From Faeciplasma sp045660445 (GTDB lineage Bacteria > Bacillota > Clostridia > Oscillospirales > Ruminococcaceae), in contig JAZRDR010000013.1 of the NCBI GenBank assembly GCA_045660445.1, positions 7,914-71,913 on the forward strand: 64,000 nt of DNA. The letters are read 5' to 3'. The position numbers and the translations under genes are program-made. The notes under the pieces are model-generated. The model did no database searches, was not told where the DNA came from, and saw only the letters and a list, made by a program, of their open reading frames with translations. The first letter of the stretch is position 1. Each line of letters begins with the position of its first letter. Shown here piece after piece: positions 57,374 through 64,000 of the stretch.

Positions 57374-58534
57374 TTAAAGAACTCTAACCTTCGTAACACC
57401 GTCAATATGTGCAATCGTTGCACATGATTCCTTAACGTCGCCGGTAACGTCGAGCATGGTATAAGCCCAGTCCTTCTTCGACTTGGAAACAACGCTTTCG
57501 ATGTTGCCGCCTGCTTCGGAAATTACAGTTGTGATCTGAGAGAACATTGCGGGAATGTTTCTGTGGATAACGCAAACCAAATGGTCAGCAGTCTTTGCAA
57601 GCTCACAGTCGGGAAGATTTACAGAGTTTGTGATCTTGCCCTTTTCAATATAGTCAATAAGCTCGATCGCTGCCATATAAGCGCAGTTATCTTCGGATTC
57701 AGGAGTGGATGCACCAAGGTGAGGGATAGCAACAACGCCGTCCACACCGATAACCTCGTCACTCGGGAAGTCGGTAACGTATGCTGCTGCCTTACCCGAT
57801 TCGAGTGCTGCAATAATATCAGCCGAGTTAACAAGCTCGCCACGAGCGAAGTTAAGAATTCTTACGCCATCCTTCATCTTTGCCAAGGTTGCGGCATTAA
57901 CAGTGTCCTTTGTATCCTTATTATAGGGCAGATGGAGAGTGATATAATCAGACTTTGCATAAATTTCATCAAGAGATTTAACGATTACAACGTTTGGCTT
58001 AAGTCCCAAAGCTGCATTTACAGAAAGGAAGGGGTCATATCCCACAACCTTCATGCCCAAAGAGAGCGCGGTGTTTGCAACCTTAACGCCGATCGCACCA
58101 AGACCGATGATACCCAAGGTTTTGCCCATGATCTCGGGTCCTGCAAACTGCGATTTGCCCTTTTCAACCATCTTTCCAACCTCGGCGCCGTTGCCCTTCA
58201 AGGTCTTTGCCCAGTCGATAGCGGCAGGAACTTTACGGGATGCAAGAAGCAAACCTGCAATAACAAGCTCTTTAACAGCGTTTGCGTTAGCACCGGGGGT
58301 GTTGAATACACAAATACCCTCTTCCGAGCATCTGTCAACCGGAATGTTGTTAACGCCTGCGCCTGCACGTGCGATAGCCAAAAGATTGTCGCCAAACTGC
58401 ATATCAAGCATGGATGCCGAACGAACCATTATAGCATCGGGATTATCAATAGCTTCTGCTACGTTATAAGCCGCTTTATCGAAATTATCCGTTCCGATTG
58501 CGGCTATTTTATTTAAAGTTAATATGTTATACAT
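57374..58534 (-). CDS. serA: D-3-phosphoglycerate dehydrogenase
   Basis: First enzyme of serine synthesis: oxidises 3-phosphoglycerate with NAD+. The 386 residues carry the substrate domain (DAIMVRSASMLDM, AGAGVNNIPVDRCSEEGI), the NAD-binding GKTLGIIGLGAIGVKVANTA (about 138-157), the catalytic His region DGVVAIPHLGASTPESEDNC and a C-terminal ACT domain (about 315-386: HRNIPAMFSQITTVISEAGG), which suggests feedback by serine. Loss of the intervening domain makes it the short form. The ATG of MYNILTLN follows GAGGCTGAAA and overlaps the serC end by 8 bases. Confidence 0.95.
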   Translation of the reverse strand: MYNILTLNKIAAIGTDNFDKAAYNVAEAIDNPDAIMVRSASMLDMQFGDNLLAIARAGAGVNNIPVDRCSEEGICVFNTPGANANAVKELVIAGLLLASRKVPAAIDWAKTLKGNGAEVGKMVEKGKSQFAGPEIMGKTLGIIGLGAIGVKVANTALSLGMKVVGYDPFLSVNAALGLKPNVVIVKSLDEIYAKSDYITLHLPYNKDTKDTVNAATLAKMKDGVRILNFARGELVNSADIIAALESGKAAAYVTDFPSDEVIGVDGVVAIPHLGASTPESEDNCAYMAAIELIDYIEKGKITNSVNLPDCELAKTADHLVCVIHRNIPAMFSQITTVISEAGGNIESVVSKSKKDWAYTMLDVTGDVKESCATIAHIDGVTKVRVL

Positions 58535-59606
58535 TTTCAGCCTCAAACTTTCTCATGAAGTCGACCAAAGCCTTAACACCGTCGATAGGCATTGCGTTAT
58601 AGATCGAAGCTCTCATACCGCCGACAGAACGGTGGCCCTTGATGTTGATAAGTCCTGCCTTCTTAGCCTCTGAAACAAACTTAGCGTCAAGCTCTTCGTT
58701 GCCGGTTACAAAGGGAACGTTCATCATCGAGCGATCCTTGCCCTGAACAGTAGCCTTAAAGAGCTTGGATTCATCCAAGAAGTCATAAAGGATAGCAGCC
58801 TTTTCAGCGTTATACTTAGCCATTGCTTCAAGTCCGCCCTTTTCAGCCACCCAGTCAAGAACGAGGCCCAAGATGTAAATTCCGTATGTAGGGGGAGTGT
58901 TATACATTGAGCCGTTATCAGCATGAGTTGCATAGTTGAACATTGTGGGAGTGATATCCATTGCGTTGCCGATAAGATCCTCACGGATGATGACAACAGT
59001 TAATCCTGCAGGGCCCATGTTCTTCTGTGCGCCTGCATAGATCATGCCATATTTGGAAACGTCAACAGGTTCAGACAAAATGCAGGAAGACATATCTGCA
59101 ATTATCGGAACGTCGCCTGTGTCGGGCAACTCGTTAAAGCGTGTGCCATAGATGGTGTTGTTATAGCAGATGTGGAAGAAGTCTGCCTCAGGGTCGAACT
59201 TAGACTTGTCAAGCTCGGGAATGTAAGAGAATGTTTTATCCTTAGAAGAAGCGACCGCATTGCACTTGCCATAACGAGAAGCCTCTTGATAAGCCTTGTT
59301 TGCCCACTGACCTGTCAAAACAAAGTCAGCCTTACCGTTTTTGTTCATCAGGTTAAGAGGGATCATCGCAAACTGAGATGATGCGCCTCCCTGTAAGAAT
59401 AGAACTTTGTAATTTTCAGGGATGTTCATTAAATCGCGCAATTTGGCTTCAACACTGTCGATGATTGCTTGATATTCCTTTGAGCGATGAGACATCTCCA
59501 TCACCGACTGTCCCGAAGTGCCATATTCAAGCATTTCGGCAGCAGCTTTCTTCAAGACTTCTTCGGGCAATATTGCGGGCCCTGCGCTGAAGTTATAAAC
59601 TCTCAT
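58527..59606 (-). CDS. serC: Phosphoserine aminotransferase
   Basis: PLP enzyme of serine synthesis that converts 3-phosphohydroxypyruvate to phosphoserine. The 359 residues start with RVYNFSAGPAILPEEVLKKA, followed by GTSGQSVMEMSHRSKEYQAI, LFLQGGASSQFAMIPLN and the PLP-lysine region MIYAGAQKNMGPAGLTVVII (about 190-209). GGTFRNGNE-like C-terminal substrate loops end in LINIKGHRSVGGMRASIYNA. GGAGG lies 11 bases before the ATG. It is followed by serA in one operon; no serB is present. Confidence 0.96.
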   Translation of the reverse strand: MRVYNFSAGPAILPEEVLKKAAAEMLEYGTSGQSVMEMSHRSKEYQAIIDSVEAKLRDLMNIPENYKVLFLQGGASSQFAMIPLNLMNKNGKADFVLTGQWANKAYQEASRYGKCNAVASSKDKTFSYIPELDKSKFDPEADFFHICYNNTIYGTRFNELPDTGDVPIIADMSSCILSEPVDVSKYGMIYAGAQKNMGPAGLTVVIIREDLIGNAMDITPTMFNYATHADNGSMYNTPPTYGIYILGLVLDWVAEKGGLEAMAKYNAEKAAILYDFLDESKLFKATVQGKDRSMMNVPFVTGNEELDAKFVSEAKKAGLINIKGHRSVGGMRASIYNAMPIDGVKALVDFMRKFEAENV

Positions 59607-59665
59607 TTGCTTTACCTCCGTTTAAGATTTCAGACTTTAATATATTTATAGTGTCTGTAGCACTC

Positions 59666-59694
59666 ATTATACTCCCTGCAAAAACAATTGTCAA
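59666..59694 (-). promoter_or_regulatory. serC-serA promoter
   Basis: On the minus strand, perfect TTGACA and TATAAT with 17-base spacing, about 60 bases before serC. Confidence 0.92.
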
Positions 59695-59783
59695 CCATAG
59701 AAACACAAAAATATTTATCACGCCAAAGCTTTAAAGTTGTGCAAAGTTACAACAACAAAGCCTTTAGTTTTATTTTTGCAACA

Positions 59784-59822
59784 GAAAAAACAAAGCCCTC
59801 ATGCATATTATGCACAAGGGCT
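59784..59822 (-). terminator. glyQS terminator
   Basis: On the minus strand AGCCCT..AGGGCT encloses an inner TGCATA/TATGCA stem and is followed by TTGTTTTTTC, 17 bases beyond the stop codon. Confidence 0.85.
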
Positions 59823-59838
59823 CTTGTCTGATTATCAA

Positions 59839-61221
59839 TTAAAATTCAATTCTCTCAAGAATGTAATTCTCAACCTCGTCCATGGGAAGTCTTACCTGCT
59901 CCATGGTGTCGCGGTCACGAACTGTTACACAGCCGTCTTCCAAGGAATCAAAGTCGAAGGTGATGCACCAAGGTGTGCCGATCTCATCCTCACGGCGATA
60001 TCTTTTGCCGATAGAACCGGTTTCGTCAAAGTCAACCATAAACTTCTTTGCAAGCTTCTCATAAAGCTTCATTGCATCGCCAGAAAGCTTCTTGGAAAGA
60101 GGCAAAACTGCTGCCTTATAAGGAGCGATTGCGGGATTAAGATGCAAAACAGTTCTAACGTCGTTCTTTTCAGCGTCGATAACTTCTTCGTCATAAGCCT
60201 CGCACAAAAGTGCCAAAACAGTTCTGTCCAAACCATAGGTCGACTCGATGATGAAGGGAATGTATCTTTCATTAGTTTCGGGATCGAGATATTCCATCTT
60301 TGCGCCCGAATATTCCTGATGACGTGTAAGGTCGAAGTTGGTGCGGTTATGAGTACCGTTGATCTCGCCCCAGCCGATCGAGGGGAACAAGAACTCGATA
60401 TCACAAGCAGCCTTTGCATAGTGAGCAAGCTTTTCGTGATCGTGGAATCTTAAATGCTCTGCGGGGATACCGAGATCCTGATAATACTTCATGCCATATT
60501 CCTTGAAGTAATCATAAAGATCGGTGTCGGTGCCTTCCTTGCAGAAGGTCTGGAATTCCATCTGTTCAAATTCGATAGTTCTGAATGTGAACTTACCGGG
60601 AGTGATCTCGTTTCTGAAAGCCTTACCGATCTGTCCGATAGAGAAGGGAAGCTTTGCACGCATCGAGCGCTGAACGTTAAGATAGTTAACGTATTCGCCC
60701 TGTGCGTTTTCAGGTCTTAAATAAATGATAGACTTCGAGTCGTTGGTAACTCCTCTGAAGGTCTGGAACATAAGGTTAAATTCACGGATATCGGTGAAGT
60801 TGTGCTTGCCGCACTTGGGGCATGGAATGGAATGATCCTTAATATACTGGAACATCTCTTCCTTGGTCATGCCGTCAGCATGAGCGTTGGGATCGAAATC
60901 GTCGATAAGGTTGTCAGCTCTGTGACGCATCTTGCATTCCTTGCAGTCCAAAAGAGGATCGCTAAAAGATGCAACGTGACCCGAAGCCTCCCACACTCTG
61001 GGGTGCATCAAGATGTCAGCGTCAACCTCGAACGAGTTGTGGCGTTCCTGAATGAATCTCTTGCGCCAAGTGTCCTTAACGTTGTTCTTCAAGCGTGCGC
61101 CCAAAGGTCCATAGTCCCATGTGTTTGCAAGTCCGCCATAGATATCGCTGCCCTGGAAGATGAATCCTCTGCCATTGCAAAGAGCAACGATCTTTTCCAT
61201 TGTCTTTTGTGTATTATCCAT
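59839..61221 (-). CDS. glyQS: Glycyl-tRNA synthetase, dimeric type
   Basis: A class II synthetase of 460 residues of the alpha2 type (not the alpha2beta2 GlyQ/GlyS type). Visible are GRGFIFQGSDIYGGLANTWDY (motif near residues 17-37), HPRVWEASGHVASFSDPLLD, two CxxC zinc-like pairs (CKECKM, CPKCGK), motif 2 FRNEITPGKFTFRTIEFEQM and motif 3 GLDRTVLALLCEAYDEE, then the anticodon domain (IAPYKAAVLPLSKKL). AAAGGAAG precedes the ATG. The leader is too short for a T-box, unlike many Firmicutes glyQS genes. Confidence 0.96.
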   Translation of the reverse strand: MDNTQKTMEKIVALCNGRGFIFQGSDIYGGLANTWDYGPLGARLKNNVKDTWRKRFIQERHNSFEVDADILMHPRVWEASGHVASFSDPLLDCKECKMRHRADNLIDDFDPNAHADGMTKEEMFQYIKDHSIPCPKCGKHNFTDIREFNLMFQTFRGVTNDSKSIIYLRPENAQGEYVNYLNVQRSMRAKLPFSIGQIGKAFRNEITPGKFTFRTIEFEQMEFQTFCKEGTDTDLYDYFKEYGMKYYQDLGIPAEHLRFHDHEKLAHYAKAACDIEFLFPSIGWGEINGTHNRTNFDLTRHQEYSGAKMEYLDPETNERYIPFIIESTYGLDRTVLALLCEAYDEEVIDAEKNDVRTVLHLNPAIAPYKAAVLPLSKKLSGDAMKLYEKLAKKFMVDFDETGSIGKRYRREDEIGTPWCITFDFDSLEDGCVTVRDRDTMEQVRLPMDEVENYILERIEF

Positions 61222-61263
61222 TTATAAATCTTCCTTTCGGGAATTTATTCATTTCAACTAATT

Positions 61264-61292
61264 ATTGTATATGAATTTGTGCGTGTTGTCAA
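61264..61292 (-). promoter_or_regulatory. glyQS promoter
   Basis: On the minus strand TTGACA and TACAAT with 17-base spacing, about 43 bases before the start codon. Confidence 0.85.
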
Positions 61293-61307
61293 TAGTCAAG
61301 TCTTGTC

Positions 61308-62054
61308 TTATCTTATCTTTATGCTCACGTCTCCCGATGTTATTGCCTTTTGCTCACCGTTAATTTCGATAACGAGTCTTGCCTGTTCATCAACCTCAAC
61401 AGCGACTGCGTTAACAGTTCCGTCAGAGGTGATGATCTCGATCTCCTTACCGTTTAGAATGCTGCGCTCACGATACTCCGCCATAAACTCTCGGGTGTCA
61501 AGCTGATCAGTAACGTCTTTAAGCTCTTTCAAAATTTCTTCAAGCAACTGCTCTCTTACTTCCTCGCTGCAGGCTTCAAACACAGCTCCGGCTATATTTT
61601 TGATATCATCGGGATAGCCGTCTTTCGGCTCGCAAAGATTAGCCCCAATTCCGATGACGGCATACTCAAGCACACGCTTATCAAAATCGCATTTTGTTTC
61701 GGTTAATATTCCGCAAACCTTTTTTGTGCCGATATAGATATCGTTCACCCATTTAATGCCGCAGTTTTTGTAAGAAACCCTCTCGATAGCCTTGGCAACT
61801 GCACACGCAACGGCAGGCGTGAGGTAGCTAAGACTGTCAAGTGAAACAGCTTTACGCAAAAGCACCGACATATAAAGCCCGTTTTCTTCACAGCTGTAAA
61901 AGCTTTTGCCGCGGCGGCCCCTGCCCGATGTTTGCGAGCGCGCAATTATAACCTTGCCGTTAACCTCGCCCTCTTTGGCGCGTTGCCACAAAAGCGTGTT
62001 TGTCGATTCTAAAACGTCAAACTCCTCAATCTGATAGTTTAAAAAAGCTTTCAC
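61308..62054 (-). CDS. birA: Biotin--[acetyl-CoA-carboxylase] ligase, catalytic form
   Basis: A biotin protein ligase of 248 residues that attaches biotin to carboxylase carrier domains. The ATP/biotin loop is SQTSGRGRRGKSFYS (about 40-54), followed by YMSVLLRKAV, KWVNDIYIGTKKVCGILTET and a C-terminal SH3-like domain with ERSILNGKEIEI and ITSGDVSIKIR. The N-terminal helix-turn-helix of bifunctional BirA is absent, so it cannot repress biotin genes. AGAGGTGGCATTGTG is upstream of the ATG. It is immediately upstream of glyQS but has its own unit. Confidence 0.94.
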   Translation of the reverse strand: MKAFLNYQIEEFDVLESTNTLLWQRAKEGEVNGKVIIARSQTSGRGRRGKSFYSCEENGLYMSVLLRKAVSLDSLSYLTPAVACAVAKAIERVSYKNCGIKWVNDIYIGTKKVCGILTETKCDFDKRVLEYAVIGIGANLCEPKDGYPDDIKNIAGAVFEACSEEVREQLLEEILKELKDVTDQLDTREFMAEYRERSILNGKEIEIITSDGTVNAVAVEVDEQARLVIEINGEQKAITSGDVSIKIR

Positions 62055-62115
62055 AATGCCACCTCTTTTCTAAAAACATAATAATATTTTGCCCCGAATT
62101 TGTCAACATTTCAAT

Positions 62116-62214
62116 ACTAATTGTAATATTTATATGTAATATTACAATTAGTTGGCTGTAACCTCTGGGTATTTGCGGACATATCATATTAAAAATCACA
62201 TCTTGCGAGGTTAC
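62116..62214 (+). promoter_or_regulatory. Structured leader upstream of ytaF
   Basis: Two structures lie in tandem. ACTAATTGTAATATT (62116-62130) is followed after seven bases by its perfect 15-base reverse complement. Then GTAACCTC (62158-62165) can pair with GAGGTTAC (62207-62214), which contains the GAGG ribosome binding site of ytaF, 9 bases before the ATG. A helix closing about 41 bases could thus hide the ribosome binding site, as in translational riboswitches. It matches no riboswitch class I know, including the yybP-ykoY manganese type. Confidence 0.6.
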
Positions 62215-62219
62215 TTATC

Positions 62220-62834
62220 ATGTTAAAAGCCGTTTTACTTGCCGCCGCTGTAAGTGCGGACGCCTTTGCATTCGCGTTCAGCTATGGCGCAAAAAAGACA
62301 AAGCTCCCCTTTTGGGGCTTACTTATAATTTCACTTTTTGGCGGAGGATTTTTGGGGCTATCGCTTGCTGTTGCATCTTTTGCAGAGCGCATTTTACCGC
62401 CCGAAATAAGCGCAGACATTTTGGGAGGGATACTCATCCTTCTTGGACTGTTCAGCACAGCTATCGCACTTTTCAAAATCGAGCTGAAAACCCGCTCGAA
62501 AATATTACTTAAAAAGATCTTTGGAATCAATATGCGCCTGTGCTTTTCATATTGCGAGGAGGGTGAAAAAAACGTTGCCTCGATCAAGGAGGCGGCGGCT
62601 ATCGGTGTTGCTCTGTCTATCGACTCGCTTGCGGCAGGGCTTGCCGCCGGGATGACTATGACACCGCCCGAAATGATAGCCTCGGGGCTTATTGCCGTCT
62701 TTGGAGGGATGGCGTTGCAGCTTGTTGGGTTTAAGCTTGGCGAAAAGCTGGCAAGGCACGTTAATCAAGACCTTTCCTATTTAAGCGGGCTGATTTTGCT
62801 TGCATTAGGTGTGGTTACAGTTATCGGATTGTAA
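62220..62834 (+). CDS. ytaF: YtaF / MntP-like sporulation membrane protein
   Basis: A 204-residue protein with about six membrane segments. The two halves are related and each starts with the ion-site motif: AAVSADAFAFAFSYGAKKTK (about 9-28) and GVALSIDSLAAGLAAGMTMT (about 128-147). This is the MntP (manganese exporter) fold in its YtaF branch, which is induced during sporulation in B. subtilis. Segments include LLIISLFGGGFLGLSLAVASF and SYLSGLILLALGVVTVIGL. GAGG lies 9 bases before the ATG inside a predicted helix. Manganese or calcium transport is inferred from the family only. Confidence 0.87.
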   Translation: MLKAVLLAAAVSADAFAFAFSYGAKKTKLPFWGLLIISLFGGGFLGLSLAVASFAERILPPEISADILGGILILLGLFSTAIALFKIELKTRSKILLKKIFGINMRLCFSYCEEGEKNVASIKEAAAIGVALSIDSLAAGLAAGMTMTPPEMIASGLIAVFGGMALQLVGFKLGEKLARHVNQDLSYLSGLILLALGVVTVIGL

Positions 62835-62854
62835 TATACAAGATTTATATTACA
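62830..62854. terminator. AT-rich hairpin after ytaF
   Basis: TGTAATATA pairs with TATATTACA (9 bp), overlapping the end of ytaF. The same TTGTAATAT core appears in the large inverted repeat upstream of ytaF. It may be a weak terminator or an element of the same repeat. Confidence 0.5.
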
Positions 62855-62900
62855 GTATGTAATCAATTTAAGCGGAATTAGCCGCTCTGAATAAAAAAAC

Positions 62901-62924
62901 AAAGGCACTCTTTCGAGTGCCTTT
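62901..62924 (-). terminator. guaB terminator
   Basis: AAAGGCACTC-TTTC-GAGTGCCTTT; on the minus strand it runs into GTTTTTTTAT, 11 bases past the guaB stop codon. Confidence 0.93.
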
Positions 62925-62935
62925 TATTTATGTTA

Positions 62936-64000
62936 TTAGATCTGTGTGGAATAGTTAGGAGCTTCCTTAGTGATGTAAATGTCATGAGGATGAGATTCCT
63001 TAAGACCTGCACCGGTGATTCTTACGAACTGTGCCTTGGTGTGCATGTCGCAAATTGTTTCGCATCCGCAATAACCCATACCGCTTCTGATACCACCGCA
63101 AAGCTGGAATACAGTATCGGAAAGAGATCCCTTGAAAGGTACGCGGCCTTCAACACCTTCGGGAACAAGCTTTTTCGAGCCTGTCTGGAAGTATCTGTCC
63201 TGAGAGCCTGCAGCCATAGCACCCAAAGAGCCCATGCCTCTGTATACCTTAAAGCTTCTGCCCTGATAGATCTCAACCTCACCGGGAGCTTCTTCACAGC
63301 CTGCCAAGAGGGAGCCGAGCATTACAACGTTTGCACCTGCAGCCAAAGCCTTAACAATATCGCCCGAGTACTTGATGCCACCGTCGGCAATAACAGGAAT
63401 GCCGTACTTGCTGGCTACGCAGGCTACGTCGTAAATGGCGCTGATCTGGGGAACACCGATACCGGCAACAACACGGGTGGTGCAGATAGAGCCGGGGCCG
63501 ATACCAACCTTTACGCAGTCGGCGCCGGCCTTGATCAGGGCTTCGGCAGCGGCGGCGGTGGCAATGTTGCCGGCAATCAAAGCAACTTCGGGGAAGGCAT
63601 CCTTTACCTTCTTGACGCAGTTGATGATGCCCTGGCTGTGGCCGTGGGCGCTATCCAGTACCAGTACGTCTACACCGGCTTCTACCAAAGCAGCGGCACG
63701 GTCCAGCACGTCGTCGGTAACACCGATGGCGGCGCCGCAGCGCAGGCGGCCGCCTGCATCACGGGCAGAATTGGGGTACTTGATGGCCTTTTCAATATCC
63801 TTGATGGTAATCAGGCCCTTCAGGTTGCCTTCGCCATCAACCAGAGGAAGCTTTTCAATCTTGTTCTTGAACAGAATGCTGCGGGCTTCTTCCAGGGTGG
63901 TGCCAACAGGGGCGGTAACCAGATTTTCCTTGGTCATTACTTCGCTGATTTTTACATTGAAGTCGGTCAGGAACTTGAGGTCGCGGTTGGTGATGATGCC
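62936..64000 (-). CDS. guaB: Inosine-5'-monophosphate dehydrogenase (partial)
   Basis: NAD-dependent enzyme that converts IMP to XMP, the first step to GMP. The 354 codons present include the end of CBS domains (VTAPVGTTLEEARSILFKNK, LKGLITIKDIEKAI), the catalytic loop KVGIGPGSICTTRVVAGIGV with its Cys, NAD- and phosphate-loop segments IPVIADGGIKYSGDI and ANVVMLGSLLAGCEEAPGE, and the flap and C terminus ending YITKEAPNYSTQI. The frame is open to the right edge, where the start lies outside. Codon use switches inside the gene: GCC, CTG and CGC dominate to the right of about 63,370, while GCT/GCA, CTT/TTG and AGA dominate to the left as elsewhere. Confidence 0.96.
   Translation of the reverse strand, partial: GIITNRDLKFLTDFNVKISEVMTKENLVTAPVGTTLEEARSILFKNKIEKLPLVDGEGNLKGLITIKDIEKAIKYPNSARDAGGRLRCGAAIGVTDDVLDRAAALVEAGVDVLVLDSAHGHSQGIINCVKKVKDAFPEVALIAGNIATAAAAEALIKAGADCVKVGIGPGSICTTRVVAGIGVPQISAIYDVACVASKYGIPVIADGGIKYSGDIVKALAAGANVVMLGSLLAGCEEAPGEVEIYQGRSFKVYRGMGSLGAMAAGSQDRYFQTGSKKLVPEGVEGRVPFKGSLSDTVFQLCGGIRSGMGYCGCETICDMHTKAQFVRITGAGLKESHPHDIYITKEAPNYSTQI

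Noticed and set aside
57563..58516. Open frame of 317 codons antisense to serA
   Set aside because: Mirror of a secure serA gene, without ribosome binding site or family match.
61222..61300. T-box leader for glyQS
   Set aside because: The distance from promoter to start codon is only about 43 bases and no T-box sequence or antiterminator is present.
62158..62214. preQ1 or manganese (yybP-ykoY) riboswitch upstream of ytaF
   Set aside because: None of the conserved bases of these classes can be placed; kept only as an unclassified structured leader.
1..64000. Prophage, insertion sequence, CRISPR array or rRNA operon
   Set aside because: No transposase, integrase, capsid or Cas protein is encoded, no regularly spaced repeats were seen, and no rRNA sequence was recognised in the window.

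Overview
The window looks like chromosomal DNA of a fermentative anaerobe of the class Clostridia (Bacillota). Signs of this are the Firmicutes order rimP-nusA-ylxR-ylxQ-infB-rbfA-truB-ribF, strong AGGAGG ribosome binding sites with some GTG and TTG starts, the sporulation-linked membrane protein YtaF, a dimeric glycyl-tRNA synthetase, and a trimeric [FeFe]-hydrogenase operon. A gut or rumen Oscillospirales-type organism is my best guess, helped by a cellobiose phosphorylase, but genus cannot be read from the sequence. Most of the window is core genome. I see no prophage, insertion sequence, CRISPR array or rRNA operon.

Layout. 0-3.6 kb (minus): translation and tRNA modification (tsaD cut by the left edge, rimI, rsmI, a TrmN6-like methylase, dusB). 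3.7-6.9 kb: polA and a HAD phosphatase. 7-11 kb (minus): a DUF1015 protein and secA. 11-14 kb: an Xre regulator, histidine phosphatase, RluA-type pseudouridine synthase, luxS. 14-17.3 kb: a LysM/G5/M23 envelope peptidase, tRNA-Leu, nth. 17.4-25.7 kb: a ten-gene hydrogenase operon, in which hydC is separated from hydB-hydA by a DRTGG / ATPase / HydA-like / DRTGG / PHP / ATPase / ferredoxin block that looks regulatory. 25.7-28.6 kb: a divergent SLOG/Xre pair, metG, tRNA-Arg. 29-32 kb: cellobiose phosphorylase and small proteins. 32-37 kb (minus): a Gld-type ABC transporter operon. 37-45.7 kb (minus): gltX, ribF, truB, rbfA, infB, ylxQ, ylxR, nusA, rimP. 45.8-51.7 kb: alr, a second SLOG protein, a degenerate LCP protein, zapA, a U32 protease-family protein, dut. 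51.6-55.4 kb: an AGCS symporter overlapping dut antisense, two PH-domain membrane proteins, tRNA-Met and tRNA-Glu. 55.6-64 kb: a polysaccharide deacetylase, TatD, serC-serA, glyQS, birA, ytaF, and guaB cut by the right edge.

How it fits together. The hydrogenase operon would reoxidise NADH and reduced ferredoxin from fermentation by making H2. Cellobiose phosphorylase would feed glucose-1-phosphate and glucose into glycolysis. The other clusters serve translation, cell envelope and replication.

Points most worth a second look: (1) two tRNA genes (Leu and Arg) are each followed 160-203 bp later by an altered copy of their own 3' third, with extra base(s) in the T-loop; (2) the HydA-like protein inside the hydrogenase operon has sensor-type active-site loops, and HydA itself has TSCSPGW instead of TSCCPxW; (3) the ytaF leader has a perfect 15-bp inverted repeat and a helix that sequesters the ribosome binding site; (4) codon usage in guaB changes abruptly near 63.37 kb; (5) the SLOG/Xre pair has interlocked promoters and operator; (6) dut and the AGCS symporter gene overlap tail to tail by 95 bp.
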